Assembly: GCF_002005425.1 (NCBI RefSeq)
Contig: NZ_CP019704.1
Span: forward strand, 2,686,001-2,750,000
Length of the DNA: 64,000 nt
Direction of reading: 5' to 3'
DNA from: Polaribacter sp. BM10
GTDB lineage: Bacteria; Bacteroidota; Bacteroidia; Flavobacteriales; Flavobacteriaceae
Part shown: positions 26,631-34,909 of the stretch, in pieces
How positions within the stretch are numbered: position 1 is the first letter of the stretch
Layout: each line of letters opens with the position of its first letter
Program-made: the position numbers and the translations under genes
Notes under the pieces: model-generated
What the model saw: the letters and a program-made list of their open reading frames with translations, nothing else
What the model was told of the DNA's origin: nothing
Database searches by the model: none

Positions 26631-26679
26631 TTTCTATAGAGAAAGTGTATAATAAGTATTAATACGCAAAACAAATAGT

Positions 26680-27339
26680 ATGTACGCAATCGTAGAGATA
26701 GCAGGGCAGCAGTTTAAAGTAGCAAAAGACCAAAAAGTATACGTTCACCGTTTACAAGGAGAAGAAGGATCAGAAGTAAGTTTTGATAATGTTCTTTTAC
26801 TAGATGACAATGGAAGTGTATCGATTGGCGCCCCAGCTATAGAAGGAGCCGCAGTAACGGCCAAAATTTTAAGTCACTTAAAAGGTGATAAAGTAATCGT
26901 TTTCAAGAAGAAAAGAAGAAAAGGTTACCAAAAGAAAAATGGACATAGACAAGCTTTAACAGAGATCCAAATTGAATCTATTGCTGCTTCTGGTGCTAAA
27001 AAAGCAACTAAGAAAGCTGCAACTAAAAAAGCGGCTGCTCCAAAGGCAGAAGCTAAAAAAGCGGCTCCAAAGAAATCTTCTAAAGGAGATGACTTAAAGA
27101 AAATTGAAGGTGCAGGACCTAAAGCTGCTGAAGCTTTAGTAAACGCAGGTTTAGATACTTTTGCAAAAGTAGCTAAAACTGAAGCATCTAAATTAAGTGA
27201 AATTTTATCTGAAGCAAGTTCAAGATTATCTCACATTGTGACTGATACTTGGCCAAAACAAGCTGGTTTAGCTGCAGAAGGTAAATGGGATGAATTAAAA
27301 GAATTACAAGATAGATTAGACGGAGGTATTGAAAAATAA
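26680..27339 (+). CDS. rplU: 50S ribosomal protein L21 with helix-hairpin-helix C-terminal extension
   Basis: Residues 1-~103 are a normal L21 (MYAIVEIAGQQFKVAKDQKV; KKKRRKGYQKKNGHRQALTEI). They are followed by an Ala/Lys-rich linker (~105-145) and a ~75-residue domain with a helix-hairpin-helix look (DDLKKIEGAGPKAAEALVNAGL). The total is 219 aa against ~103 for E. coli L21. Extended L21 proteins are seen in Bacteroidota. The extra domain could touch rRNA or DNA, but its role is not established. It forms an operon with rpmA, 40 bp downstream. Confidence 0.96.
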   Translation: MYAIVEIAGQQFKVAKDQKVYVHRLQGEEGSEVSFDNVLLLDDNGSVSIGAPAIEGAAVTAKILSHLKGDKVIVFKKKRRKGYQKKNGHRQALTEIQIESIAASGAKKATKKAATKKAAAPKAEAKKAAPKKSSKGDDLKKIEGAGPKAAEALVNAGLDTFAKVAKTEASKLSEILSEASSRLSHIVTDTWPKQAGLAAEGKWDELKELQDRLDGGIEK

Positions 27340-27379
27340 ATCCTTATAGTTTAACTTTAACCTATAAAAACTCAATAAC

Positions 27380-27640
27380 ATGGCACATAAAAAAGGTGTA
27401 GGTAGTTCGAAGAATGGTAGAGAATCAGAATCGAAACGACTAGGAGTAAAAATATTTGGAGGACAAGCTGCAATTGCAGGTAACATTATTGTTCGTCAAA
27501 GAGGTACTACGCACAATCCAGGAGAAAACGTTTACATGGGTAAAGATCATACTTTACATGCAAAGGTTGATGGAATTGTAGAATTTCAAAAGAAAAGAGA
27601 TAATAGATCTTACGTATCTGTAACTCCATTTGAAGCTTAA
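27380..27640 (+). CDS. rpmA: 50S ribosomal protein L27
   Basis: The 86-aa protein begins [16 protein letters not shown] and has the conserved core [10 protein letters not shown] and [14 protein letters not shown]27 reaches toward the peptidyl-transferase centre with its N-terminus. It does not have the N-terminal pre-sequence that is cleaved in Firmicutes. The usual partner of rplU; a strong terminator follows. Confidence 0.98.
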   Translation: MAHKKGVGSSKNGRESESKRLGVKIFGGQAAIAGNIIVRQRGTTHNPGENVYMGKDHTLHAKVDGIVEFQKKRDNRSYVSVTPFEA

Positions 27641-27662
27641 GATTTAAGATATCAAAAAGCAT

Positions 27663-27697
27663 AAAAGCTCAAACATTAATTTGTTTGAGCTTTTTTT
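27663..27697 (+). terminator. Terminator of rplU-rpmA operon
   Basis: AAAAGCTCAAACA / TGTTTGAGCTTTT stem followed by a T-run. It lies just before the promoter region of waaA. Confidence 0.92.
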
Positions 27698-27746
27698 GTG
27701 CTTACGGTTGTTAATGAACTTGTTTGTATTTTGTATTTTTACGCTC

Positions 27747-28979
27747 ATGAAATTTCTATACAATTTAGCACTTTTTAAAGCAACTATTTTACTGCCAATA
27801 ATTGGTCTTTTTAATAAAAAAATTAGGCTTTTTATAAATGGAAGAAAAGAAACCTTTTCTAAAATTGAAGTTCTAAAGAATAAACAAACAATTTGGTTTC
27901 ATGCAGCTTCATTAGGCGAGTTTGAACAAGCTAGACCTATTATAGAAAAGTTAAAAAAAGGTAATAATAATTACAAAATATTAGTCACTTTTTTTTCGCC
28001 GTCGGGTTATGAAATAAGAAAAAATTACAAGCTGGCAGATGTTGTTTGTTACCTTCCTTTAGATACAAAGTCAAACGCTAAAAAGTTTATAGAAATTGTA
28101 AACCCCAAAATGGCAATCTTTATAAAGTATGAATTTTGGCCAAATATTCTAAATGAGTTAAAATCAAAAGAAATTTCTACAATTTTAGTTTCTGGTATTT
28201 TAAGAGAAAAACAATTATTTTTTAAAAGTTACGGAGGTTTTATGAGAGAGTCTTTAAAGGCTTTTCATCATTTTTTTGTGCAAAATCAAGAATCTAAAAA
28301 ATTACTAAATTCAATTGATTTTAACAATGTAACCGTTGCTGGTGATACACGTTTTGATAGAGTTTCAAAAATTTTAGAACAAGACAATTCCTTAGATTTT
28401 ATAACTGAATTTAAAAATGGAAAATATACAATTGTTGCAGGAAGTACTTGGCAAGAAGACGAAAGTTTATTGGTAAACTATATCAACAATAATGCAGAAG
28501 AAGATGAAAATTTTATCATTGCACCACACAATATTAAAGCAGATGCAGTTTTAGAATTGCAAAAATCAATCAATAAAAAAACAGTATTATTTTCTAATAG
28601 ATCAGATAAAAATCTTTCAGAATATCAAGTTTTTATTATCGATACAATTGGTATTTTAACTAAAATTTACGCAAATGCAAACGTTGCTTATGTTGGCGGA
28701 GGTTTAAAGACTGGCTTGCATAATATTTTAGAACCGGCAACTTTTGGAATTCCTGTAGTTATTGGAAATAAATACGACAAATTTAAAGAAGCAGTAGATT
28801 TGGTTAAAATAGGTGGTTGTTTGTCAATAAATAATCAGAAAGAATTCACAGAATCTTTGTTAAAATTAAAAGAAGATGAAAGTTTTAGAAATTTAACTGG
28901 TGTTATCAATAAGAGGTATATAAAAGACAACCTTGGTGCAACACAACAAATTATAAATTATTTAAACAATAAAATTTAA
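27747..28979 (+). CDS. waaA: 3-deoxy-D-manno-octulosonic acid (Kdo) transferase
   Basis: Adds Kdo to lipid IVA in lipopolysaccharide synthesis at the cytoplasmic face of the inner membrane. I start at ATG 27747 (MKFLYNLALFKATILL, an N-terminal membrane helix). An upstream in-frame extension to 27681 would overlap the L27 terminator and promoter-like sequence. The protein is 410 aa. Motifs: IWFHAASLGEFEQARPI with the catalytic-type Glu, VTFFSPSGYE, KYEFWPNIL, AGSTWQEDE and the C-terminal GGGLKTGLHNILEPATFGIPV. Single gene. Confidence 0.95.
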   Translation: MKFLYNLALFKATILLPIIGLFNKKIRLFINGRKETFSKIEVLKNKQTIWFHAASLGEFEQARPIIEKLKKGNNNYKILVTFFSPSGYEIRKNYKLADVVCYLPLDTKSNAKKFIEIVNPKMAIFIKYEFWPNILNELKSKEISTILVSGILREKQLFFKSYGGFMRESLKAFHHFFVQNQESKKLLNSIDFNNVTVAGDTRFDRVSKILEQDNSLDFITEFKNGKYTIVAGSTWQEDESLLVNYINNNAEEDENFIIAPHNIKADAVLELQKSINKKTVLFSNRSDKNLSEYQVFIIDTIGILTKIYANANVAYVGGGLKTGLHNILEPATFGIPVVIGNKYDKFKEAVDLVKIGGCLSINNQKEFTESLLKLKEDESFRNLTGVINKRYIKDNLGATQQIINYLNNKI

Positions 28980-29041
28980 TAAGAGTTTATTTGTTTTTAT
29001 CTCTTTGGATAAAATATAGAATAAATAAAAATAGATTAATT

Positions 29042-29599
29042 ATGGATATTATTTTACAACCTTGGGCTTGGTATGTTGGCGGGCCGTTAATTGCAATTTC
29101 GTTGCTTTTGTATTTTTATTTCGGTCAAAACTTTGGTGCTTCTACTAATTTTGAAACCTTATGTACAATGGCTGGTGCAGATAAATTTTCTGATTATTTT
29201 AAAAAAGATTGGAAAGATAGAGATTTTGCATTGCTATTTGTAGTTGGTTTAATTATTGGTGGTTTTATATCGGCATATTTTTTAACACCAAACCAAACAA
29301 TAGATTTAAACCCAAAAACTGTAACCGAGTTAAGTGAGCTAGGTTTTTCTAATATTGGTGATCAATATTTTCCTGATGAAATTTTTGGTGATGCTGCTGT
29401 TTTTTCTCTAAAAGGTTTTTTAATATTATTAATTTCTGGTGTATTTGTAGGTTTTGGTACGCGATATGCCGGCGGATGTACTTCTGGCCACGCAATTACA
29501 GGTTTAAGTAGCCTACAATTGCCTTCTTTATTAGCGGTTATAGGCTTTTTTATTGGCGGAATAATAGCAACTTGGTTTGTAATACCTTTATTGTTTTAG
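29042..29599 (+). CDS. YeeE/YedE-family transporter half (thiosulfate-uptake type)
   Basis: I start at ATG 29042 (MDIILQPWAWYVGGPLI), not the in-frame TTG at 28991, which adds only a Lys-rich leader. The 185-aa membrane protein has about four to five helices. It carries the family motif GTRYAGGCTSGHAITGLS, whose Cys is important in TsuA-type thiosulfate channels. It is paired with a second half-size YeeE/YedE gene 85 bp downstream; together they would make one full transporter. The molybdenum cofactor operon that follows suggests a sulfur-related role (inference). Confidence 0.9.
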   Translation: MDIILQPWAWYVGGPLIAISLLLYFYFGQNFGASTNFETLCTMAGADKFSDYFKKDWKDRDFALLFVVGLIIGGFISAYFLTPNQTIDLNPKTVTELSELGFSNIGDQYFPDEIFGDAAVFSLKGFLILLISGVFVGFGTRYAGGCTSGHAITGLSSLQLPSLLAVIGFFIGGIIATWFVIPLLF

Positions 29600-29684
29600 T
29601 AGATACATCAACAATAAATAAAATTCAATTTGTCTTTTTGTGTTCAGTCAAGAAGCAAATCAAAAGTTATAAAAATATAATTAA

Positions 29685-30098
29685 ATGAAAAACATCAAAT
29701 TTTTAATATTAGGAATCTTTTTTGCAATTGTGCTAAGTAAGACTCAAGCAATCTCTTGGTTTCGCTTTTACGAAATGTTTAAATTTCAATCTTTTCACAT
29801 GTATGGTATTATTGGCGGTGCTGTAGTAATTTCTGCAATTTTTATGCAGTTATTTAAAAGCGGAAAAATTAAAGATATAAACGGTAATAAAATAGTACCA
29901 AAACCAAAGAAAAAAGGTTTTGTAAGAACAATTTTAGGAGGAACATTTTTTGGTTTAGGTTGGGGTATTTCTGGTGCTTGTGCAGCCCCAATTTTTGTTA
30001 TTCTTGGGTTTAAATTGATGCCTGCATTAATCTTATTGGTTGGCGCTTTATTAGGTACCTTAATTTATGGTATGCTAAGTAAAAAACTACCAAATTAA
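29685..30098 (+). CDS. YeeE/YedE-family transporter, second half (DUF6691 type)
   Basis: The 137-aa protein has three to four membrane helices and the matching motif GLGWGISGACAAPIFVILG, with the conserved Cys in GAC. It complements the preceding gene, which carries the GGCTSGH half. In many Bacteroidota these split genes sit next to rhodanese or metallo-beta-lactamase sulfur genes. Here they precede a broken gene and moaA. Confidence 0.9.
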   Translation: MKNIKFLILGIFFAIVLSKTQAISWFRFYEMFKFQSFHMYGIIGGAVVISAIFMQLFKSGKIKDINGNKIVPKPKKKGFVRTILGGTFFGLGWGISGACAAPIFVILGFKLMPALILLVGALLGTLIYGMLSKKLPN

Positions 30099-30103
30099 TA
30101 TAA

Positions 30104-30496
30104 CGTTATTGGAAAATTTCTAATACAGAATTTGAAACAAAATTTACCAATAATACTTTTAAACCTCTATGGTTTACGCACGAGGCACATTTACGATTAG
30201 CTTGGATTTATATTACAAAATATGGTAAAGAAATTGCTTTTAAAAAATATAGTGAACAATTAAAAGCTTTTGCAGATAAATACAATGCAACAGTTACTTA
30301 TGCTTCTATAGAAATAATGCATAATTTTATTTAAGATTCTGATGCTTATGATTTTCAAGATTTTATAAAGGAATTATCAAAATTAAAAACTAATTTTAAA
30401 GAAATTATTACCTCGTTTTATTCTGGTAATATTTTTAGATTAATAGAAGCAAAACAACAAATTTTACAACCAGATTTAAAATCTTTTAATGAGTAA
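30104..30496 (+). pseudogene. Broken conserved hypothetical gene (no start, internal stop)
   Basis: One frame encodes a recognisable Bacteroidota family of unknown function: landmarks FTHEAHLRLAWIYITKYG and, near the end, KTNFKEIITSFYSGNIFRLIEAK and LQPDLKSF. An in-frame TAA (30332-30334) interrupts it where intact relatives read through. The frame is closed upstream by TAA 30101-30103 with no ATG before the homology. The final codons overlap the moaA start (ATGAGTAA), as in an operon, so the gene was once translationally coupled to moaA. Family recall is from memory. Confidence 0.75.
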
Positions 30497-31481
30497 ACTT
30501 GTAGACAATTTTGGGCGACAAATGGAATATGTTCGGTTAGCAGTAACCGACCGTTGTAATTTACGCTGTCAATATTGTATGCCTGCTCATGGTATAGACA
30601 TTGTGCCAAGACAAGAGCTTTTAACCTTTAAAGAAATGTATCGTTTAATTCGCGTTTTAACAGAATTAGGCGTTAATAAAGTACGTTTAACTGGTGGCGA
30701 ACCTTTTGTGCGTAAAGATTTTGTTGGTTTTTTAGAAATGTTGTCTTATAACGATCTGTTAGATGCTATAAATATTACAACAAATGGTGCATTAATTTCA
30801 CAACATATTGATAAAATTGAAAAACTTAAAAAAGTAAAGAATATCAATTTAAGTATCGATAGTTTACAAAGAGACAAGTTTGCCAAAATTACTAGAAGAG
30901 ATGTTTTTCCTGAGGTTTATAAAACTTTTGAATTACTAGAAAAAAGCAGTTTAAATTTAAAACTAAATGTAGTTGTACAATCTGGTTTTAATACTGATGA
31001 AATTGTAGATTTTGTAAGATTAACAAAAGACAAAAATGTTGCCGTTCGTTTTATAGAAGAAATGCCTTTTAACGGAAAAGGGCAAAGAGATATGCAAGAA
31101 AACTGGACGTTTTCTAAAATTTTAAATGAAGTTAAAACCGAGTTTTCTGTGGATGAAATTCAGTCCGAGAAATCATCAACCTCTAGAAATTATAAAGTAG
31201 AAAACCACTTAGGAACTTTCGGAATTATACCTGCATTTACAAGAACTATTTGTAACGATTGTAATAGAATTAGAATTACAAGTACCGGAACTTTTAAAAA
31301 CTGCTTGTTTGATGATGGCGTTTTTAATTTAAGAGATTTTATTAGAAAAGGAGCATCGAATGAAGATTTAAAAGAACTTTTTTTAAGATTAGTAAAAGAC
31401 AAACCAGAAAATGGTTTTATTGCAGAATCAAATAGAAAAAACGGTGGTGCTTCTGAAAGTATGAGCACAATTGGTGGGTAA
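30489..31481 (+). CDS. moaA: GTP 3',8-cyclase (molybdenum cofactor synthesis)
   Basis: Radical SAM enzyme that with MoaC converts GTP to cyclic pyranopterin monophosphate. The 330-aa protein has the N-terminal SAM cluster motif CNLRCQYCMP and VRLTGGEPFVRKDF. The second [4Fe-4S] site is CNDCNRIRITSTGTFKNC. The C-terminal GG tail (STIGG) needed for activity is present. It starts the Moco gene set and overlaps the end of the broken gene upstream. Confidence 0.97.
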   Translation: MSKLVDNFGRQMEYVRLAVTDRCNLRCQYCMPAHGIDIVPRQELLTFKEMYRLIRVLTELGVNKVRLTGGEPFVRKDFVGFLEMLSYNDLLDAINITTNGALISQHIDKIEKLKKVKNINLSIDSLQRDKFAKITRRDVFPEVYKTFELLEKSSLNLKLNVVVQSGFNTDEIVDFVRLTKDKNVAVRFIEEMPFNGKGQRDMQENWTFSKILNEVKTEFSVDEIQSEKSSTSRNYKVENHLGTFGIIPAFTRTICNDCNRIRITSTGTFKNCLFDDGVFNLRDFIRKGASNEDLKELFLRLVKDKPENGFIAESNRKNGGASESMSTIGG

Positions 31482-31547
31482 TGGTTAATTTTTTAACTCA
31501 TTATATATAATTGCATATTCTAGTTTATTAAGATAAAAAAAATAATT

Positions 31548-32105
31548 ATGGAAAATAATATTAGTCACAAAAAACAATATTCTAAGAAAGAATTTAAGTT
31601 AGATTTAACCTGGAAACAGAAGATTTTCGGGATATTTTTAACTTCTCTTGCATATGGTACATCAATTTATTTCTTAAACAATAGCCTAAGTATAATTAGT
31701 GCAATTATTCAAGGACTTTTATTTGGAATTTTGTTTGTGCTCTTGTTTCCTTGGGTAATGAATAAAATGCTTGGAAATAAAATTAAAAATATTATCCCTG
31801 ATTTGCTTGATAATGAGAATACAGAAGATGAAATTTTTGCAAACTTATTTAGAGGATTTGAAGGGGTTGGAGGTAAAATATTTTTAACGAATCAAAGATT
31901 GATTTTTAAAAGCCATTCTTTAAATATCCAAAAAGGACAGACAAATATTGATTATAATGACATAGTTTCTGTTACAAAAAGAAAAACTATGAAATTAATA
32001 AATAACGGAATTAAAGTAACAACTAAAGAAGGCAAAGTGTATTGCTTTGTTGTGAATAACAGAGATGTTGAATTAAAAAATATTCTAGATAAATTAAACG
32101 TATGA
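31548..32105 (+). CDS. GRAM/PH-like domain membrane protein
   Basis: The 185-aa protein has two membrane helices (about 29-44 and 50-70) and a C-terminal GRAM-like domain (~105-183: GGKIFLTNQRLIFKSHS and DIVSVTKRKTMKLINNGIKVTTKEGK). Such domains bind membranes or proteins, and no link to molybdenum cofactor synthesis is known to me. It sits inside the Moco operon; its stop overlaps the moeA start by 4 bp, which indicates translational coupling. Confidence 0.8.
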   Translation: MENNISHKKQYSKKEFKLDLTWKQKIFGIFLTSLAYGTSIYFLNNSLSIISAIIQGLLFGILFVLLFPWVMNKMLGNKIKNIIPDLLDNENTEDEIFANLFRGFEGVGGKIFLTNQRLIFKSHSLNIQKGQTNIDYNDIVSVTKRKTMKLINNGIKVTTKEGKVYCFVVNNRDVELKNILDKLNV

Positions 32106-33334
32106 TTTCAGTTAAAGATGCAAAGGATATAATTTTAAATTCAGCCTATAACTTCGGAGTAGAAGAAGTTCCGTTTCTAAAATCTGTAGGTAGAGTTTTA
32201 AAAGAAAATATTCTTGCAGATAGAGACTTTCCGCCATTTAATAGAGTTTCTATGGATGGAATTTGTATCGATTTTAACGCATTTAAAAACGGACAAAGAG
32301 ATTTTAAAGTAGAAGGAATACAAGCTGCGGGAAGTGAACAAATGACGCTTCAAAACAAAGAAAATTGTATTGAAGTTATGACTGGCGCTGTTTTACCAAA
32401 CAATGCAAATACAGTAATTCGTTATGAAGATGTTACACTTAAAAACGGAATTGCAACAATCAATATTAATAATATAAATGATTGTCAGAATGTGCATACA
32501 AAAGGTAAAGATGGTAAAGTTGGCGATGTATTAATTACAGAAAACAAAATTATTTCTGCTTCAGAAATTGGTATTTTAGCAACTGTTGGTAAGGCAACAG
32601 TAAAAGTTGCAAAACTACCCAAAGTAATGATAGTTTCTACAGGTGATGAATTGGTTGGCGTAAATGAAATTCCGTTAGAACACCAAATTAGAAGAAGTAA
32701 TGTTTTTACATTGGTTTCTTTGCTAGAAAGATTACATATTTCTTCCGAAACTGCTCATATTACAGATGATAAACCTATTTTAAAAGAAAAAATAAAAAAC
32801 TTTTTAAAAGAATATGATGTACTACTTTTTAGTGGAGCAGTTAGTAAAGGAAAATTTGATTTTTTACCAGAAGTTTTTGACGAATTAGGAGTAGAAAAAC
32901 TATTTCATAAAGTAGCACAAAGACCAGGAAAACCTTTTTGGTTTGGGCAAAAAAAGAATTTGAGTTCTGATAAACATACAGATGATAAATACCAAAAGAA
33001 CACAATTGTGTTCGGGTTTCCGGGAAATCCAATTTCTACTTTTGTAAATTGTTTAGCGTATTTTTATCCGTGGTATTATAAATCTACAGGATTAGAAATA
33101 GAAGAAGAAACTGCAATTTTAGGTGAAAATGTATCATTTAAACCCAATTTAGAGTTTTTTTTACAAGTAAAATTAAAAAGTAAATTTGGACACTTAGTAG
33201 CTTTTCCGGTAAAAGGAAATGGTTCTGGAGATTTAGCAAGTTTGGTTAATGCAGATGCTTTTATTCAATTACCAAAAACGGAAAAAATACTTTTTAAACA
33301 TGGTGAAAATTTCCCAATAATCAGATATAGATAA
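32102..33334 (+). CDS. moeA: Molybdopterin molybdotransferase
   Basis: Inserts molybdate into adenylylated molybdopterin. The 410-aa protein has the family landmarks DFPPFNRVSMDGI, MTGAVLPNNANTVIRYEDV, VSTGDELV, SGAVSKGKFDF and FGFPGNPISTFVN. It overlaps the GRAM gene by 4 bp upstream and moaC by 1 bp downstream. The domain order is normal and the length is typical. Confidence 0.96.
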   Translation: MISVKDAKDIILNSAYNFGVEEVPFLKSVGRVLKENILADRDFPPFNRVSMDGICIDFNAFKNGQRDFKVEGIQAAGSEQMTLQNKENCIEVMTGAVLPNNANTVIRYEDVTLKNGIATININNINDCQNVHTKGKDGKVGDVLITENKIISASEIGILATVGKATVKVAKLPKVMIVSTGDELVGVNEIPLEHQIRRSNVFTLVSLLERLHISSETAHITDDKPILKEKIKNFLKEYDVLLFSGAVSKGKFDFLPEVFDELGVEKLFHKVAQRPGKPFWFGQKKNLSSDKHTDDKYQKNTIVFGFPGNPISTFVNCLAYFYPWYYKSTGLEIEEETAILGENVSFKPNLEFFLQVKLKSKFGHLVAFPVKGNGSGDLASLVNADAFIQLPKTEKILFKHGENFPIIRYR

Positions 33335-33810
33335 TGAGTGATTTTAGTCATTTAAACGAAAAAAATAACCCTAAAATGGTAAATGTTTCTGATAAGAAAA
33401 TTACCAAAAGAACAGCAATTGCAAAAGCAACCATGTTTTTAGGAAAAGAAGTAATTGATCACTTTGCAAATGATGAGTTAGTTACCAAAAAAGGACCTGT
33501 TTTTCAAACTGCAATTATTGCTGGAATTCAGGGTGTAAAGAAGACTTCTGATTTAATTCCAATGTGTCATCCTTTGTTAATTAACGGAGTCGATGTAGAT
33601 GTTGAAATTGTAGATTCAGAAAATATAGAAGTGTTGTGTAAAGTGACAATTACAGGTAAAACAGGTGTCGAAATGGAGGCTTTGACCGGGGTAAATATTA
33701 CGTGTTTAACTATTTATGATATGTGTAAAAGCATCAGTCAGAAAATGGTAATTAAAGAAGTGAAATTATTAGAAAAAACAGGCGGAAAATCTGATATTAA
33801 AAATGGCTAA
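33334..33810 (+). CDS. moaC: Cyclic pyranopterin monophosphate synthase
   Basis: The 158-aa partner of MoaA carries all the hallmarks: MVNVSDKKITKRTAIA, the active-site MCHPLLINGVDVDV, and GVEMEALTGVNITCLTIYDMCK. The last-but-one segment contains the catalytic Lys and Asp. The start overlaps moeA by 1 bp (TAATG), and the 3' end overlaps the mobA fusion gene by 8 bp. Confidence 0.97.
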   Translation: MSDFSHLNEKNNPKMVNVSDKKITKRTAIAKATMFLGKEVIDHFANDELVTKKGPVFQTAIIAGIQGVKKTSDLIPMCHPLLINGVDVDVEIVDSENIEVLCKVTITGKTGVEMEALTGVNITCLTIYDMCKSISQKMVIKEVKLLEKTGGKSDIKNG

Positions 33811-34909
33811 AAAACACCAAAAACACACCAATTTAGTAAGAAGAAACAACGATAATTTTGCACCCAATGAAATTGCAATTCTAGGAACAAATTGTAACAA
33901 TATTTCTGATTTAGTATCAAAAGTTTCTCAAAAATTAAGCAAATATAAATTAGCATATTTTGATGCTTCACATGCAAAAAATGTAGCAAAAAATAAATTA
34001 TCTGAATACGTTTTTCATCACGAAGGAAATTTACAAATTACAACATCAGGAAGCGTAAATAAGTTTCAACAACGATTAGATTTTGCACAGTTTGATTATG
34101 TTTTTATCAACGGAAATCATTACCAAGGAGCCAAACAAATTTTAATTTTAGACGAAGCTAAAGAAGCTTCTGTATTAAAAAGGTTGTCGCAATTAGATAA
34201 TATACAATTTATTATAAAACTGAATTCTGAGACCGAATTTTTTGATTTTTTAGTTGAAAAATACCCAAATATCAAAAATAAAATATGTTATTCGATTGAT
34301 GAAATCGATGCGATTTCAAATCACATAAACAATTTAATTCAAGAGAAAATAGCACCAATAAAAGGGTTGGTTTTAGTTGGCGGTAAAAGCACAAGAATGG
34401 GTAAAGATAAATCTGAACTCAATTATTTTGGAAAACCTCAAAAAGAAGTGGTAAAAACACTTTTAGAAATTAATAATTTAGAGACTTTTTATTCTGTTCA
34501 AAAAGCAGAAGATGAAAGTGAAATAGCAGATAAATTTATCGATTTAGGTCCTTTTGGCGGAATTTGTTCTGCTTTTCAGAAAGATCCAAATTCAGCTTGG
34601 TTTGTTTTAGCAACAGATCTTCCTTTTGTAGATGAAAGTATTATAAAATTAGTTTTAGAACGTAGAAATCCGTCTAAAGTTGCCACGGCAATTAAAGGGA
34701 AAAATAAAGATTTTCCAGAGCCATTAATTACTATTTACGAGCCAAAAGCATATCCATTATTATTACAATATTTAGCGCAAGGATATTCTTGTCCTAGAAA
34801 AATGTTAATTAATTCTGATGTTGAAATTGTAGAAATTGATGATAATTTCATCAGAAATGTAAATACACCAGAAGAATATAGAGCAGCTAAAGAAGAGATT
34901 AGTTCATAA
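33803..34909 (+). CDS. mobA: MobA-type molybdenum cofactor guanylyltransferase with degenerate MobB-like N-terminal domain
   Basis: 368 aa. Residues ~190-365 are a MobA nucleotidyltransferase (LVLVGGKSTRMGKDKSEL, the GTP-binding loop; LATDLPFVDE with the metal-binding Asp). Residues ~20-185 resemble a MobB-type P-loop domain in layout (NEIAILGTNCNNISDLVSKV; YVFINGNHYQGAKQI), but the GxGK(T/S) nucleotide loop is missing. The N-terminal part may therefore only be structural. Some Bacteroidota carry similar fusions (recall). The gene is part of the overlapping Moco operon. Confidence 0.87.
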   Translation: MAKKHQKHTNLVRRNNDNFAPNEIAILGTNCNNISDLVSKVSQKLSKYKLAYFDASHAKNVAKNKLSEYVFHHEGNLQITTSGSVNKFQQRLDFAQFDYVFINGNHYQGAKQILILDEAKEASVLKRLSQLDNIQFIIKLNSETEFFDFLVEKYPNIKNKICYSIDEIDAISNHINNLIQEKIAPIKGLVLVGGKSTRMGKDKSELNYFGKPQKEVVKTLLEINNLETFYSVQKAEDESEIADKFIDLGPFGGICSAFQKDPNSAWFVLATDLPFVDESIIKLVLERRNPSKVATAIKGKNKDFPEPLITIYEPKAYPLLLQYLAQGYSCPRKMLINSDVEIVEIDDNFIRNVNTPEEYRAAKEEISS

